Numbered from the stretch's first letter, positions 47,063-55,645 are shown. The stretch is DNA of 64,000 bases from CAWIJK01 sp963836375 (GCA_963836375.1 CAWIJK010000004.1:744001-808000), one strand, 5' to 3'. Translations and numbers: made by a program. The notes: generated by a model not told the origin, from the letters alone.

Positions 47063-48247
47063 ATGCCCGGTACGGTCATCGTCGCAGGGGCCCGCACGCC
47101 CATCGCCAAGCTCTCGGGGGCCCTGTCCGGCTTCAGCGCCATGGACCTGGGGGGCCTGGCCATCGCCGCGGCCCTGGAGCGGGCCGGCGTGGCCCCCGAC
47201 CAGGTCGACTACGTGCTGATGGGCCAGGTCATCCAGGCCGGGCAGGGCCAGATCACCGCCCGCCAGGCGGCGGTCAAGGGCGGCATCCCGATGAGCGTCC
47301 CGGCCATGACGGTGAACAAGGTCTGCCTCTCGGGGCTCAACACCATCTACCTGGCCGACCAGATGATCAACGCCGGGGACGCAGAGATCGTGGTGGCCGG
47401 CGGGATGGAGTCGATGACCCGGGCCCCGCACCTCCTGCCCGGCGCCCGGGCCGGCTTCCGCCTGGGCGACGCCACCCTGGTCGACTCCATGATGTACGAC
47501 GGGCTGACCTGCGCCTTCGACCAGTGCGCGATGGGGCTGTCGACCGAGCGGCACAACGCGAAGGTCGGCATCACCCGCGAGCGCCAGGACGCCTTCAGCG
47601 CCGCCAGCCACGAGCGGGCGGCCGCCGCGGCCAAAGAGGGCCGGCTGGCCGACGAGATCGTCCCGGTGGAGATTCCCCAGCGCAAGGGCGACCCCGTCCT
47701 GTTCGACACCGACGAGGGCGTGCGCCCGGGGACGACCGCCGAGTCCCTGGCCGCCCTGCGCCCGGCCTTCGACAAAGCCGGGACGCTGACGGCGGGCAAC
47801 GCCTCGCAGATCTCCGACGGCGGGGCCGCCGTCGTGGTGATGTCGGCGGCCAAGGCCGAGCAGCTCGGCCTGAGCCCGCTCGGCGAGCTGGTCAGCTACG
47901 GCCAGGTCGCCGGCCCCGACACCTCCTTGTTGCACCAGCCCTCCCGGGCCATCACCCAGGCGCTGGGCAAGATCGCAAAGACGGTCGACGACGTCGACCT
48001 GTTCGAGATCAACGAGGCCTTCGCCGCCGTCGGGCTGGCGTCGATGGACGAGCTGGGCATCGACGAGAAGAACGTCAACGTGAACGGAGGGGCCATCGCC
48101 CTCGGCCACCCGGTCGGCATGTCGGGGACCCGGGTGGCCCTCACCGCGCTGTACGAGCTCAAGCGGCGCGGTGGCGGCCTGGCCGCGGTGGCGCTGTGCG
48201 GCGGTGGCGGCCAGGGCGACGCCGCCGTGCTGGCCTCGCTGGCCTGA
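47063..48247 (+). CDS. Acetyl-CoA C-acetyltransferase (thiolase)
   Basis: 394 residues, biosynthetic-type thiolase. It condenses two acetyl-CoA to acetoacetyl-CoA. Nucleophile C88 in VNKVCLSG; INEAFA; GGAIALGHPVG with the catalytic His; the second Cys in CGGGGQG. It feeds the hydroxybutyryl-CoA dehydrogenase and Ccr steps. ATG with GGAGG 7 nt upstream. Ends in a very strong terminator. Confidence 0.96.
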   Translation: MPGTVIVAGARTPIAKLSGALSGFSAMDLGGLAIAAALERAGVAPDQVDYVLMGQVIQAGQGQITARQAAVKGGIPMSVPAMTVNKVCLSGLNTIYLADQMINAGDAEIVVAGGMESMTRAPHLLPGARAGFRLGDATLVDSMMYDGLTCAFDQCAMGLSTERHNAKVGITRERQDAFSAASHERAAAAAKEGRLADEIVPVEIPQRKGDPVLFDTDEGVRPGTTAESLAALRPAFDKAGTLTAGNASQISDGGAAVVVMSAAKAEQLGLSPLGELVSYGQVAGPDTSLLHQPSRAITQALGKIAKTVDDVDLFEINEAFAAVGLASMDELGIDEKNVNVNGGAIALGHPVGMSGTRVALTALYELKRRGGGLAAVALCGGGGQGDAAVLASLA

Positions 48248-48288
48248 CCGACCAGGCCGACGGCCCGGGGTGTCGGGGCCGTCGGTGC

Positions 48289-48332
48289 AACCCTCGACGA
48301 GGGCCCCTTGATCGGGGCCCTCGTCGAGGGTT
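48289..48332. terminator. Perfect 19-bp stem terminator, bidirectional
   Basis: Arms 48289-48307 and 48314-48332 pair perfectly over 19 bp around the loop TTGATC. The outer pairs AA/TT give a short U-run in both directions. It lies between the convergent thiolase and sixA genes and abuts the sixA stop codon. Confidence 0.85.
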
Positions 48333-48333
48333 G

Positions 48334-48887
48334 TCAGAACGGGGGGAGGAACAGGCCGACCAGGGTCCCGGTGCCGAGCGCCACCTCGCGCCAGCGGCCG
48401 GCGGGGAGCCGGTAGACGGCGAGGGCACAGGTCGGGAAGCCGTGGCGGCCCACCTCCTGGCGGCCGGACTTGTCGGCTGCGTCGAGCATCGACTCGGCCA
48501 GGGCGCCGGCGGTGGGGTTGTGGCCGACCACCATGACCGAGGTCACCGCGTCGTCGACCCCTCGCAGCTCCCCGATCACCTCGTCGGGCGAGGCGGTGTA
48601 GAGGGAACGCCGGCGGTCGACGGCCGGCGCCCGGGTCATCGACGAAAGGGCGCGCTCGGCCGTCTGGGTGGTGCGGGTGGCGTCAGAGCACAGCACCAGG
48701 GCGGGCAGCTGGCGGGCGCTGAAGCCCAGGCGGTCCCCCCCGCGCCCAGCCGGGCCCCCAGGGCGTCCGCGTCCTTGCGGCCGCGCGGGGCCAGCTTGCG
48801 CTCGTGGTCACCCCCGCCCTTGGGCGGATCGGCCAGGGTCTTGGCGTGGCGCAGCAGCCAGAAGAGTCGGTCCGACGTCGGGCTCAC
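48334..48887 (-). pseudogene. sixA: Phosphohistidine phosphatase SixA, frameshifted
   Basis: Two overlapping frames together make one histidine-phosphatase of about 184 residues. The N-terminal part (48887 to about 48740) has the catalytic LLRHAKT; the C-terminal part has LCSDATRTTQTAERAL and VVGHNP. The switch occurs at a run of seven C (48735-48741, G7 in the coding strand): one more G restores a continuous frame. Either a sequencing indel in the homopolymer or a recent real inactivation. The N-terminal frame alone would end as a nonsense tail after AGG. Confidence 0.75.
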
Positions 48888-48969
48888 GGCACAAGTGTGC
48901 CTCCCGCCGGGGTCCCCGAGAGAGGATGGGGCACCCCCGGGGCCACCCTTGTGGGGCCGGCGACCACGA

Positions 48970-49572
48970 TCAGGCGTCGACGTCGCGTCGGCCCTCGAGC
49001 GCCCGGCCGAGCGTCAACTCGTCGGCGTACTCGAGGTCGCCCCCGACCGGCAGGCCGCTGGCGATCCTGGTCACCCGGGTCCCGAGGGGCGACAGGAGTC
49101 GGGCGAGGTACATGGCGGTCGCCTCCCCCTCGAGGTTGGGGTTGGTGCACAGGATCACCTCGGTGACGTCGTCTTGTTCGATGCGGGCCAGGAGCTCTTT
49201 GACCCGGAGCTGCTCGGGGCCGACCCCCTCCAGCGGGTTGAGCGCCCCCTGCAGCACGTGGTAGCGGCCTCGGAACTGCTGGGTCCGCTCGACCGCCACG
49301 ATGTCGCGGGGATCCTCCACCACACACACCGTCGTCGCGTCGCGCCGGTCGTCGCTGCAGACGTCGCAGAGCTCGCCCCCCTCGGCCACGTTGAAGCAGC
49401 GGGTGCACAGCGTCGTCCGCTCCTTCACGGCCACGATGGCCTCGGCCAGCCGGCGCGCGTCCTCGTCGGGGACCTTCAAGAGGTAGAAGGCCATGCGCTG
49501 GGCCGACTTGGGGCCGACGCCGGGGAGCCGACCCAACTCGTCGATCAGCGCCCGGAGCGGGCCGGTGTACAC
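48970..49572 (-). CDS. recR: Recombination mediator RecR
   Basis: 200 residues. It loads RecA at gaps with RecF/RecO. Helix-hairpin-helix LIDELGRLPGVGPKSAQRMA, zinc cysteines C56, C59, C69 and C72, and a Toprim domain (CVVEDPRDIVAVE to NPNLEGEATAMYLARLL). The GTG start directly follows the dnaX TAG with no gap. dnaX-recR is an old conserved pair, here without the intervening ybaB. Confidence 0.96.
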   Translation of the reverse strand: MYTGPLRALIDELGRLPGVGPKSAQRMAFYLLKVPDEDARRLAEAIVAVKERTTLCTRCFNVAEGGELCDVCSDDRRDATTVCVVEDPRDIVAVERTQQFRGRYHVLQGALNPLEGVGPEQLRVKELLARIEQDDVTEVILCTNPNLEGEATAMYLARLLSPLGTRVTRIASGLPVGGDLEYADELTLGRALEGRRDVDA

Positions 49573-51345
49573 CTACTCGGCCACCTCCCGGGCGCCGGGG
49601 AACGCCTCGAGCAGCCGGGCCTCGGCCCCCGAGGCCACGGCGTCACCCTCGTCGGGGGCGTCGGGGTCGAAGTCCTCGTGGTCGGGGTCGGGCGGGTCGG
49701 TCCCCGGCTCGCCGGCGGGGCCGCCGGTCGGGACGTCGGTCCCCTCCACCACCAACCGGAGGGGCACCGGGACACCGAAATGGTCGGCCAGGGCCGACTC
49801 CACCACCGCCTGGACATCGGCGCAGCGGTCGCGGTGGGCCTCGTTGGGCAGGGCGAACGAGGCCACCCCGTCGGTCACCGCCACGAAGCGACCGGCGCTG
49901 TAGAGGGCCTTGGCCTTGGCCGGGAGCACCCGCAGGACGTGGTCACCCCAGGCCTCGACCAGGGTGTCGCGGTCGGGCACCGCCCCGCCCGCCCCGGCCG
50001 CCGGGTCCGGCCCGGGTCCGGGGTCCGGCCGCCCGGGGTCCGGCGGCGCCGCCGCCGGCGGCGGCGCGGGCGACGGGTCCGCTTCGCCCTCGGGCCGGCG
50101 CTGGCGGCGCAGGGCCCCGAGCGCGGGCCGCGAGGACGGGTCGGCGTCGGGCGGGCGAGCCCGTCCGGGCCGGGCCGGGGCCGGCGGGGCACTCGGCGCG
50201 CCCGGTCGCTCGAGCAGGGCCCGCTCGAGCCGGGCCACCCGGTCGCCCAGGGCCGCCGCCGAGTCGTCCAGGTCGGCGCGGGCCAGGCGCACCAGCGCCA
50301 CCTCCAGGACCACCCGGGCGTCGGGGGCCTCGCGCATGTCCACCTGGGCCCGCCCGAGAGTCTCGATGGCCCGGACCATGCGGGGGAGGCCCAACCGGTC
50401 ACCTTGGGTCGACAGCCGCTCGAGCTCGGTGCCGGCGGCCCCGGAGAGCTCGGGGGCCAGGGCGACCAGGAACGCCTGGCGCAGGTCGTCCACCAGCTCG
50501 ACGGCCAGCTGCTGGGGCCCCCACCCGGCCTCGGTCAGTGCGGCGACCGTGATCAGCACCCGGCCGGCGTCCTCCTCGCCGAGGGCCTCGAGCACTTCGT
50601 CGAGCTCTGGTCGGGCGTCGTCGGCCGAGCCCGACGCCGCCACCTGGTCCAGGGCGGAGAGCGCGTCGCGCGCCGAGCCCCGGCCCCGCCGGACGGCGAC
50701 TTCGACCGCGTCGTCGCCGACGGCGAGACCGGCGGCGTCGCGGATATCGCGCAAGAGCGCCTCGAGGGTGTCGGCGCCGAGCAGCCGGAACTCGAAATGT
50801 TGGGTCCGGCTGCGGATCGTGGGGGGCACCTTCTGGGGGTCGGTGGTGGCCAGGACGAAGATGACGTGGGAGGGCGGCTCCTCGAGCGTCTTGAGCAGCG
50901 CGTTGGCCGCGGCGTTGGAGAGCATGTGGACCTCGTCGACGATATAGACCTTCCAGCGGCCCGGGGTGCCGAGGGCGGCGTGGGAGATCAGGTCCCGCAT
51001 GGCGTCGACCCCGTTGTTGGAGGCGGCGTCGAGCTCGTGGACGTCAAGCGAGGTCCCCCGGGAGATCTCGATGCACGAGGGGCACCGCCCGCACGGCTCC
51101 CCGTCGGTGGGCTGGGCACAGTTGAGGGCCCGGGCCAGGATCCGGGCCGCCGACGTCTTGCCGGTACCCCGCGGGCCGCTGAACAGGTAGGCGTGGGCCA
51201 CGTGGCCGTCTCGCACCGCGCTGCGCAGGGCGAGCACCACATGGGGCTGGCCCCGCAGCTCGCCGAACCTCTGGGGCCGGAAGCGCCGGTAGAGCGAGAC
51301 GAACTGGTCGTCCCCGGTGCCGGCGGCGCCGTCCACGGTGGTCAT
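49573..51345 (-). CDS. dnaX: DNA polymerase III subunits gamma/tau
   Basis: 590 residues. Clamp-loader ATPase: GPRGTGKTS (Walker A, 57-64), zinc cysteines C76, C85, C88 and C91, VDEVHML, and FVLATTDPQKVPPTIRSRTQHFEFR. After domain III a Pro/Ala/Arg-rich low-complexity linker (about 380-450) leads to a tau-like C-terminal domain. No A-rich slippery heptamer was seen, so gamma by frameshifting is not expected. ATG at 51345; TAGGCT (51359-51354) ends 8 nt before it. Confidence 0.95.
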   Translation of the reverse strand: MTTVDGAAGTGDDQFVSLYRRFRPQRFGELRGQPHVVLALRSAVRDGHVAHAYLFSGPRGTGKTSAARILARALNCAQPTDGEPCGRCPSCIEISRGTSLDVHELDAASNNGVDAMRDLISHAALGTPGRWKVYIVDEVHMLSNAAANALLKTLEEPPSHVIFVLATTDPQKVPPTIRSRTQHFEFRLLGADTLEALLRDIRDAAGLAVGDDAVEVAVRRGRGSARDALSALDQVAASGSADDARPELDEVLEALGEEDAGRVLITVAALTEAGWGPQQLAVELVDDLRQAFLVALAPELSGAAGTELERLSTQGDRLGLPRMVRAIETLGRAQVDMREAPDARVVLEVALVRLARADLDDSAAALGDRVARLERALLERPGAPSAPPAPARPGRARPPDADPSSRPALGALRRQRRPEGEADPSPAPPPAAAPPDPGRPDPGPGPDPAAGAGGAVPDRDTLVEAWGDHVLRVLPAKAKALYSAGRFVAVTDGVASFALPNEAHRDRCADVQAVVESALADHFGVPVPLRLVVEGTDVPTGGPAGEPGTDPPDPDHEDFDPDAPDEGDAVASGAEARLLEAFPGAREVAE

Positions 51346-51422
51346 GGTGGCCGAGCCTACCGGTGGCACCGGTGGAGCCGGGAGGGCCGCGGGGGCCCGC
51401 GGCGCGGGTCGCGCCGGGGCCC

Positions 51423-51534
51423 GGTGCGATGGCCAGGTTGGCTACGGCACACGGCCAAACCCGCTGAGAGCTGCTGCCTTCCGACCCTGACTCGATTCAC
51501 GAGCGGCCGTTGCGCAGGACCCGGCCACCGCACC
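51423..51534 (-). ncRNA. ffs: Signal recognition particle RNA, small (4.5S) type
   Basis: On the minus strand the apical motif GTCAGG...GGAAGGCAGCAGC is present (about 51490-51465). The two ends pair as one long stem: GGTGCGGTGGCCGGGT with ACCTGGCCATCGCACC. Length 112 nt. It scaffolds Ffh. It lies upstream of dnaX, a common bacterial arrangement. Ends are set by pairing, so plus or minus a few bases. Confidence 0.93.
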
Positions 51535-51660
51535 CGACCCCGGCGCGGCGAGACGCCCACGTTAGCGCCGCCCGGGCGCCCGCCGTCACCGCGCCCCCGG
51601 CCCCCGGGGCCCCCGGGGGCCCCGGGGGGCCTCGATTAGCCTGGCTGGGCCGTGCACCCG

Positions 51661-51745
51661 GGAGGCGTGCGAGAGCGGCCGAATCGGCACGATTGGAAAT
51701 CGTGTGTGGGGCAACCCACCGTGGGTTCAAATCCCACCGCCTCCG
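51661..51745 (+). tRNA. tRNA-Ser (GGA)
   Basis: 85 nt with the long type II variable arm (TGTGGGGCAACCCACC). Acceptor GGAGGCG pairs with CGCCTCC, discriminator G. Anticodon loop TTGGAAA, anticodon GGA. The CCA end is encoded (51746-51748). The tadA start lies 4 bases after the tRNA. Confidence 0.97.
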
Positions 51746-51749
51746 CCAC

Positions 51750-52250
51750 ATGGGCCCCGACGCGCCACCGAGCACCCCGCCGCCCGAAGGCGGCCCCGCC
51801 GACGACGGGGCCATGGCCCTGGCCCTGACCGAGGCGGCCCGGGCCAGGGCCCACGGGGACGTGCCGGTCGGGGCGGTGGCCCTGGTCGACGGCCGGATTG
51901 TGGCCTCGCGCCACAACGAGCGCGAGCGAACCGGCGACCCGACCGCCCACGCCGAGCTGTTGGCCCTGCGTGACGCCGCGGCGGCCCTGGGGGGCTGGCG
52001 GCTCGGCCGGGTGACCCTGGTGGTGACCCTCGAACCGTGCCCCATGTGCGCCGGGGCGCTGGTGGCGTCGCGGGTCGGGCGGCTGGTCTTCGGGGCCGCC
52101 GACCCCAAGGCCGGCGCGTGCGGTTCCCTCTACAACCTGTGCGCCGACCCCAGGCTCAACCACGAGGTCGACGTGCGCGCCGGGGTGCGCGCCCCTGAGT
52201 GCGCGGCGCTCCTCAGTGCCTTCTTCGCCGACCGCCGCCTCGAGCCCTGA
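51750..52250 (+). CDS. tadA: tRNA adenosine(34) deaminase TadA
   Basis: 166 residues. It converts A34 to inosine in tRNA-Arg(ACG). Zinc/catalytic residues: H67-A-E69 (TAHAELLAL) and C97/C100 (EPCPMCAGAL); the SRVGRLVFGAADPKAGACGS block is intact. The start is unsure: ATG at 51750 lies only 4 nt after tRNA-Ser and would need the tRNA transcript or a leaderless mRNA after processing; ATG at 51813 (MALALTEAA) matches the usual N-terminus and is the alternative. Confidence 0.92.
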   Translation: MGPDAPPSTPPPEGGPADDGAMALALTEAARARAHGDVPVGAVALVDGRIVASRHNERERTGDPTAHAELLALRDAAAALGGWRLGRVTLVVTLEPCPMCAGALVASRVGRLVFGAADPKAGACGSLYNLCADPRLNHEVDVRAGVRAPECAALLSAFFADRRLEP

Positions 52251-52292
52251 GGCGCACAAGAGGCCTGGTGCCAACCGGTATCCTCTGATCCC

Positions 52293-52378
52293 GGAGGGAT
52301 GCGAGAGCGGCCGAATCGGACGGTCTCGAAAACCGTTGTGCCCCCTGGGTACCGTGGGTTCGAATCCCACTCCCTCCG
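52293..52378 (+). tRNA. tRNA-Ser (CGA)
   Basis: 86 nt. Acceptor GGAGGGA pairs with TCCCTCC, discriminator G. Anticodon loop CTCGAAA, anticodon CGA. Its D-arm and first 30 bases are nearly identical to the tRNA-Ser 630 bp upstream. No CCA is encoded. Confidence 0.97.
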
Positions 52379-52488
52379 CTCGACCAGGGGCCGAGCGACG
52401 GTCCGGTGGGGCCGCCGCCCGGCCTCCTGGCCACCGGCGGACCCGATCCCCGTTCCCGGCGGACCCCGGCCGCGGGCCATGATGGACC

Positions 52489-53547
52489 GTGGTCACCAAC
52501 CAGGACCGGGGGGGCGAGCCGCGGGGCCCGGGGGATCCGGTGCTGCTCGAGGTGACCGCGGCGACGCCGCCCGAGACGTCAGGCGACGCCGTCGGGAAAG
52601 CGGTCGACGGGGACACAGTGGCGTCGAAGCCGCCCAGGACCCGGCGCCGCGACACGATCGTCGCCCGGATGCGGGCCCTGGTCGGCGCCATCCGGGAGGG
52701 GGACGACGCCACGGTCCAGCAGGCCGTCCTCGACCTCAGCCGCTCACGGCGCATCCTGGCCCCGCTGGCCTTCTTGGTGGGCGCCTTCGCCATGCTGTTC
52801 GAGGGGTTGAAGCTGCTCTTCTCGAATTGGCGCCTGACACTGATCGAGATCCTGCCGGCCATGTGGATCTGGGCCGCCATGGTGGACCTCAAGGCCCACG
52901 TGCTCCACGGGAAGTCCTTCCATGTGGTCGAGGGCCCCGTCCTCATCCCGGTGATCCTGGCCATCGTCGCCATCACCGCCGCCTGCTTCTACCTCAACGC
53001 GGTCTTCGCCTTCGCCATCGCCAAGCCCGGGCCCCCGCAGATCAGGCCGGCCTTCACCGAGGCCCGGGCCCACCTCCGGGTGATCTCGGCGTGGGGCGTC
53101 TCGATCGGCTTGGCGCTCGGCGTCTCGACCACGGTCTTCCCCCGCTGGGGAACCTGGTGGTTCGCCCTGTCGCTCAGCCTGGTCGTCGCCGTCATGATGG
53201 CGACCTACGTCACCGTGCCGGCCCGGCTGGTCGGCATCAAGTCGACCTACTCGAAGCGGGACAAGCTCTCGGCCAGTGTGGTCGGCGGCACGATGGGGGC
53301 CATCGTGTGCTCCCCGGCCTACATGCTGGGCCGCATCGGCCTGTTGATGCTCGGCGGCTCCACGACGTTGTTCGTGTTCGGTATCTTCGTGCTGACCCTG
53401 GGCGTGACGCTCCAGGCCGGCGCGACCGGCGCCGTCAAGGCCATCAAGATGAGTGCGAAGCTGGTGGCCGGCCGAGACCTCGTCGACCCCGGAACCGTCC
53501 CGGGGGGCGAACCGGCCGGCCCCTCCACCGGGGCCATCGAGGGCTAG
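52489..53547 (+). CDS. Polytopic membrane protein of unknown function
   Basis: 352 residues. A charged 85-residue cytosolic N-terminus is followed by about seven hydrophobic segments (near 90-112, 118-130, 148-175, 198-215, 222-240, 265-285, 290-315) and a short Pro/Gly tail. No catalytic motif or known family recognised. Start is GTG at 52489; no ribosome-binding site is obvious. Stand-alone gene after tRNA-Ser. Confidence 0.7.
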   Translation: MVTNQDRGGEPRGPGDPVLLEVTAATPPETSGDAVGKAVDGDTVASKPPRTRRRDTIVARMRALVGAIREGDDATVQQAVLDLSRSRRILAPLAFLVGAFAMLFEGLKLLFSNWRLTLIEILPAMWIWAAMVDLKAHVLHGKSFHVVEGPVLIPVILAIVAITAACFYLNAVFAFAIAKPGPPQIRPAFTEARAHLRVISAWGVSIGLALGVSTTVFPRWGTWWFALSLSLVVAVMMATYVTVPARLVGIKSTYSKRDKLSASVVGGTMGAIVCSPAYMLGRIGLLMLGGSTTLFVFGIFVLTLGVTLQAGATGAVKAIKMSAKLVAGRDLVDPGTVPGGEPAGPSTGAIEG

Positions 53548-53625
53548 GGCCGACCGGGCCGCCCGCCGGACGGTGTCGTCGCGGGGCTCGGGGCCCCGCC
53601 GATGACTGGCATGTAGCGTGCGTGA

Positions 53626-53838
53626 ATGGCTGACCCCGACCTCTACAGCGCCATCGACCTTGAGTTGTCCGACCTCTTGAAGTGGGCGGCCCTCGGCGAG
53701 GGCCAGGCGTTCACAACGGGTCCGGGGGCCGAACGTCACGCGGATCGGATACGTGAGCTGTCCGGCCAGGTGAAGGTCCTGTGCGATGACCTCCGCGAGA
53801 CCATGAACGAGATCCGCCGCCTGAACGACGAGGGCTGA
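53626..53838 (+). CDS. Small acidic helical protein of unknown function
   Basis: 70 residues. After a variable start comes an amphipathic helix with heptad character (ADRIRELSGQVKVLCDDLRETMNEIRRLNDEG), suggesting a coiled coil or small dimer. No family recognised. TAGCGT (53614-53619) ends 6 nt before the ATG, which argues that this short frame is a real leaderless gene. Confidence 0.6.
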   Translation: MADPDLYSAIDLELSDLLKWAALGEGQAFTTGPGAERHADRIRELSGQVKVLCDDLRETMNEIRRLNDEG

Positions 53839-53909
53839 GCCTCACCGCTCCGGCACCCCTCGACGCAAACTGACCCCCTACCCGACGGTGGGACGAACCC
53901 GCGACCTGC

Positions 53910-53915
53910 TACAAT
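53910..53915 (+). promoter_or_regulatory. TACAAT -10 element, start of a long leader before the DEAD-box helicase
   Basis: CTACAATGGCG on the plus strand, 109 bp before the helicase GTG. The intervening leader holds a GC-rich hairpin (about 53940-53968) and a repeated TTCGAGTT. A long structured leader is a common feature of cold-shock mRNAs. Confidence 0.4.
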
Positions 53916-54023
53916 GGCGAAGTACCCGGTCAGCATCTGCGACCGGCTGCCGGCTCCTCGCCGGTGGGGCCTGATTCGAGTTCCTGTTCGAGTTGGCCTG
54001 TCGCGCGACTCGACTGGAGTTCT

Positions 54024-55346
54024 GTGAGTACCTCTTTTTCCGACCTGGGCGTCCCCGCCCGCCTCGAGGCCCGCCTGGCCCAGCAGGGCATCACCAGCCC
54101 CTTCCCGATCCAGGCGGCCACGATCCCCGACGCGTTGGCCGGCCGGGACGTCTGCGGGCGGGCCCCCACCGGTTCGGGCAAGACCATCGCCTTCGGCATC
54201 GCCGTGGTGACCGCCGCCGGCGGCTCGGCTCCGAGGCGCCCCCGGGCCCTGGTGCTCGTGCCCACCCGCGAGCTGGCCGCCCAGGTCCAAGGGGAGCTGG
54301 CCACGCTGGCCGACGACCACGGCAAGCGGACCATCGCCGTCTACGGCGGCACCGCCTACGGGGCCAGCCGGCGGGCGCTCGACCGCGGGGTGGACGTGGT
54401 GGTGGCCTGCCCGGGCCGGCTGGAGGACCTGCTGGACCAAGGCGCACTCAGCCTGCGCGACGTCCGGACCGTCGTGTTGGACGAGGCCGACCGGATGGCC
54501 GACATGGGGTTCTTGCCCGCCGTGCGCCGGCTGCTCGACCAGACCGCACCGGACCGCCAGGTGCTGCTCTTCTCGGCCACTATCGGCCGAGAGGTCGAGT
54601 CGATCATCGCCACCTACCAGCGAGACCCGGTCCGCCACAACGTGGTGGCCGACGAGTCGAGCGTGGGCGAGGTCGCCCACGTCTTCTGGCGGGCCGAGCG
54701 GTCCGAGCGGGTCGATCTCACCGCCCGCCTGGTGACCCAGCACGGCAAGGCGGTGGTCTTCTGCCGCACCCGCCGGGGGGCCGACCGGGTCGCCCGCCAG
54801 CTCGGCGCGGCCGGGGTGAGTGCGGTGGCCATCCACGGTGACCGCACCCAGGCACAGCGTGAACGGGCCCTCGCCGCCTTCACCAACGGACGGGCCAGCG
54901 CGCTGGTCGCCACCGACGTGGCCGCCCGGGGCATCCACGTCGCCGACCTGCCGTGCGTCGTGCACTTCGACCCCCCGACCGATGCCACCGACTACCTGCA
55001 CCGCTCCGGGCGGACGGGCCGGGCCGGTAAGACCGGGACGGTGGTCTCGCTGGTCACCCAAGAGCACCACACCACGGTGCGCGGCATGCAGCGGGCCCTC
55101 GGCCTGAGCCAGGGCCTCGACGCCCCCGACGGTCCGTCCACGGCGACGGTCACCACCACGCTGCAGGCCCGCCCACCGGCCGCGCCCGCCCCCGGTCGCC
55201 CCGGCGGTGCCCGGCGCAACGGACGGGCCAACAGCGGATCAAGCGGCCGGGGGGCCTCCCGGCACACCCAGGTCCGCGGCGACGGCCAGGCCCGCAGCGG
55301 CCCCCGGCGCAAGGGCGGCCGGCCGACCCAGAAGCGGGCCAGCTGA
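54024..55346 (+). CDS. DEAD-box ATP-dependent RNA helicase
   Basis: 440 residues. Motifs in order: Q-motif (GITSPFPIQAATIP), APTGSGKT, PTRELA, CPGRLEDLL, DEAD (VLDEADRMADMGF), SAT, VFCRTRRGAD, TDVAARGIHV and HRSGRTGRAGKTG. A basic Gly/Ser/Arg-rich tail (about 380-440) can bind RNA. It is followed directly by a cold-shock protein gene, so a role in RNA unwinding at low temperature or in ribosome assembly is inferred. GTG at 54024, with GGAG only 4 nt upstream. Confidence 0.94.
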   Translation: MSTSFSDLGVPARLEARLAQQGITSPFPIQAATIPDALAGRDVCGRAPTGSGKTIAFGIAVVTAAGGSAPRRPRALVLVPTRELAAQVQGELATLADDHGKRTIAVYGGTAYGASRRALDRGVDVVVACPGRLEDLLDQGALSLRDVRTVVLDEADRMADMGFLPAVRRLLDQTAPDRQVLLFSATIGREVESIIATYQRDPVRHNVVADESSVGEVAHVFWRAERSERVDLTARLVTQHGKAVVFCRTRRGADRVARQLGAAGVSAVAIHGDRTQAQRERALAAFTNGRASALVATDVAARGIHVADLPCVVHFDPPTDATDYLHRSGRTGRAGKTGTVVSLVTQEHHTTVRGMQRALGLSQGLDAPDGPSTATVTTTLQARPPAAPAPGRPGGARRNGRANSGSSGRGASRHTQVRGDGQARSGPRRKGGRPTQKRAS

Positions 55347-55379
55347 GCGCGGGCCCCGCCGGCGGTCACCGAACCTGGC

Positions 55380-55411
55380 ACCGCAACACCGCAACACCGC
55401 AACACCGCAAC
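55380..55411 (+). repeat. Four 8-bp repeats in the csp leader
   Basis: ACCGCAAC four times, followed by an A/G-only stretch (AGAGCAAGAGAGAAAGAGA, about 55421-55439) that includes the ribosome-binding region of csp. The stretch is far less GC-rich than its surroundings, which should keep the start open. Confidence 0.75.
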
Positions 55412-55444
55412 ACCAGATAGAGCAAGAGAGAAAGAGATAGAGAC

Positions 55445-55645
55445 ATGCCCACCGGCACCGTGAAATTCTTCAATGCAGAGAAGGGCTACGGATTCATCTC
55501 CCAGCCCGACGGCGAAGACGTCTTCGTCCACTACTCCAACGTGGAGGGCTCGGGCTTCCGCACCCTGGAGACGGGTCAGCAGGTCGAATTCGAGATCGCC
55601 CCGGGGCGCAAGGGGGACGAGGCGCGAAACGTCAAGGTCATCTGA
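55445..55645 (+). CDS. Cold-shock protein (CspA family)
   Basis: 66 residues, a single cold-shock domain. RNP1 is KGYGFI and RNP2 VFVHY; the start TGTVKFFNAEKG is canonical. It binds single-stranded RNA/DNA and melts mRNA structure. The A/G-rich leader (GAGAAAGAGATAGAGAC) precedes the ATG. Adjacent to a DEAD-box helicase, making a plausible RNA-remodelling pair. Confidence 0.96.
   Translation: MPTGTVKFFNAEKGYGFISQPDGEDVFVHYSNVEGSGFRTLETGQQVEFEIAPGRKGDEARNVKVI

Noticed and set aside
49573..51345. Programmed frameshift producing gamma from dnaX
   Set aside because: No A-rich slippery heptamer or following hairpin was found in the relevant region.
47524..51639. 1371-codon plus-strand open frame over thiolase, recR and dnaX
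   Set aside because: Shadow frame running through four real genes and a terminator.
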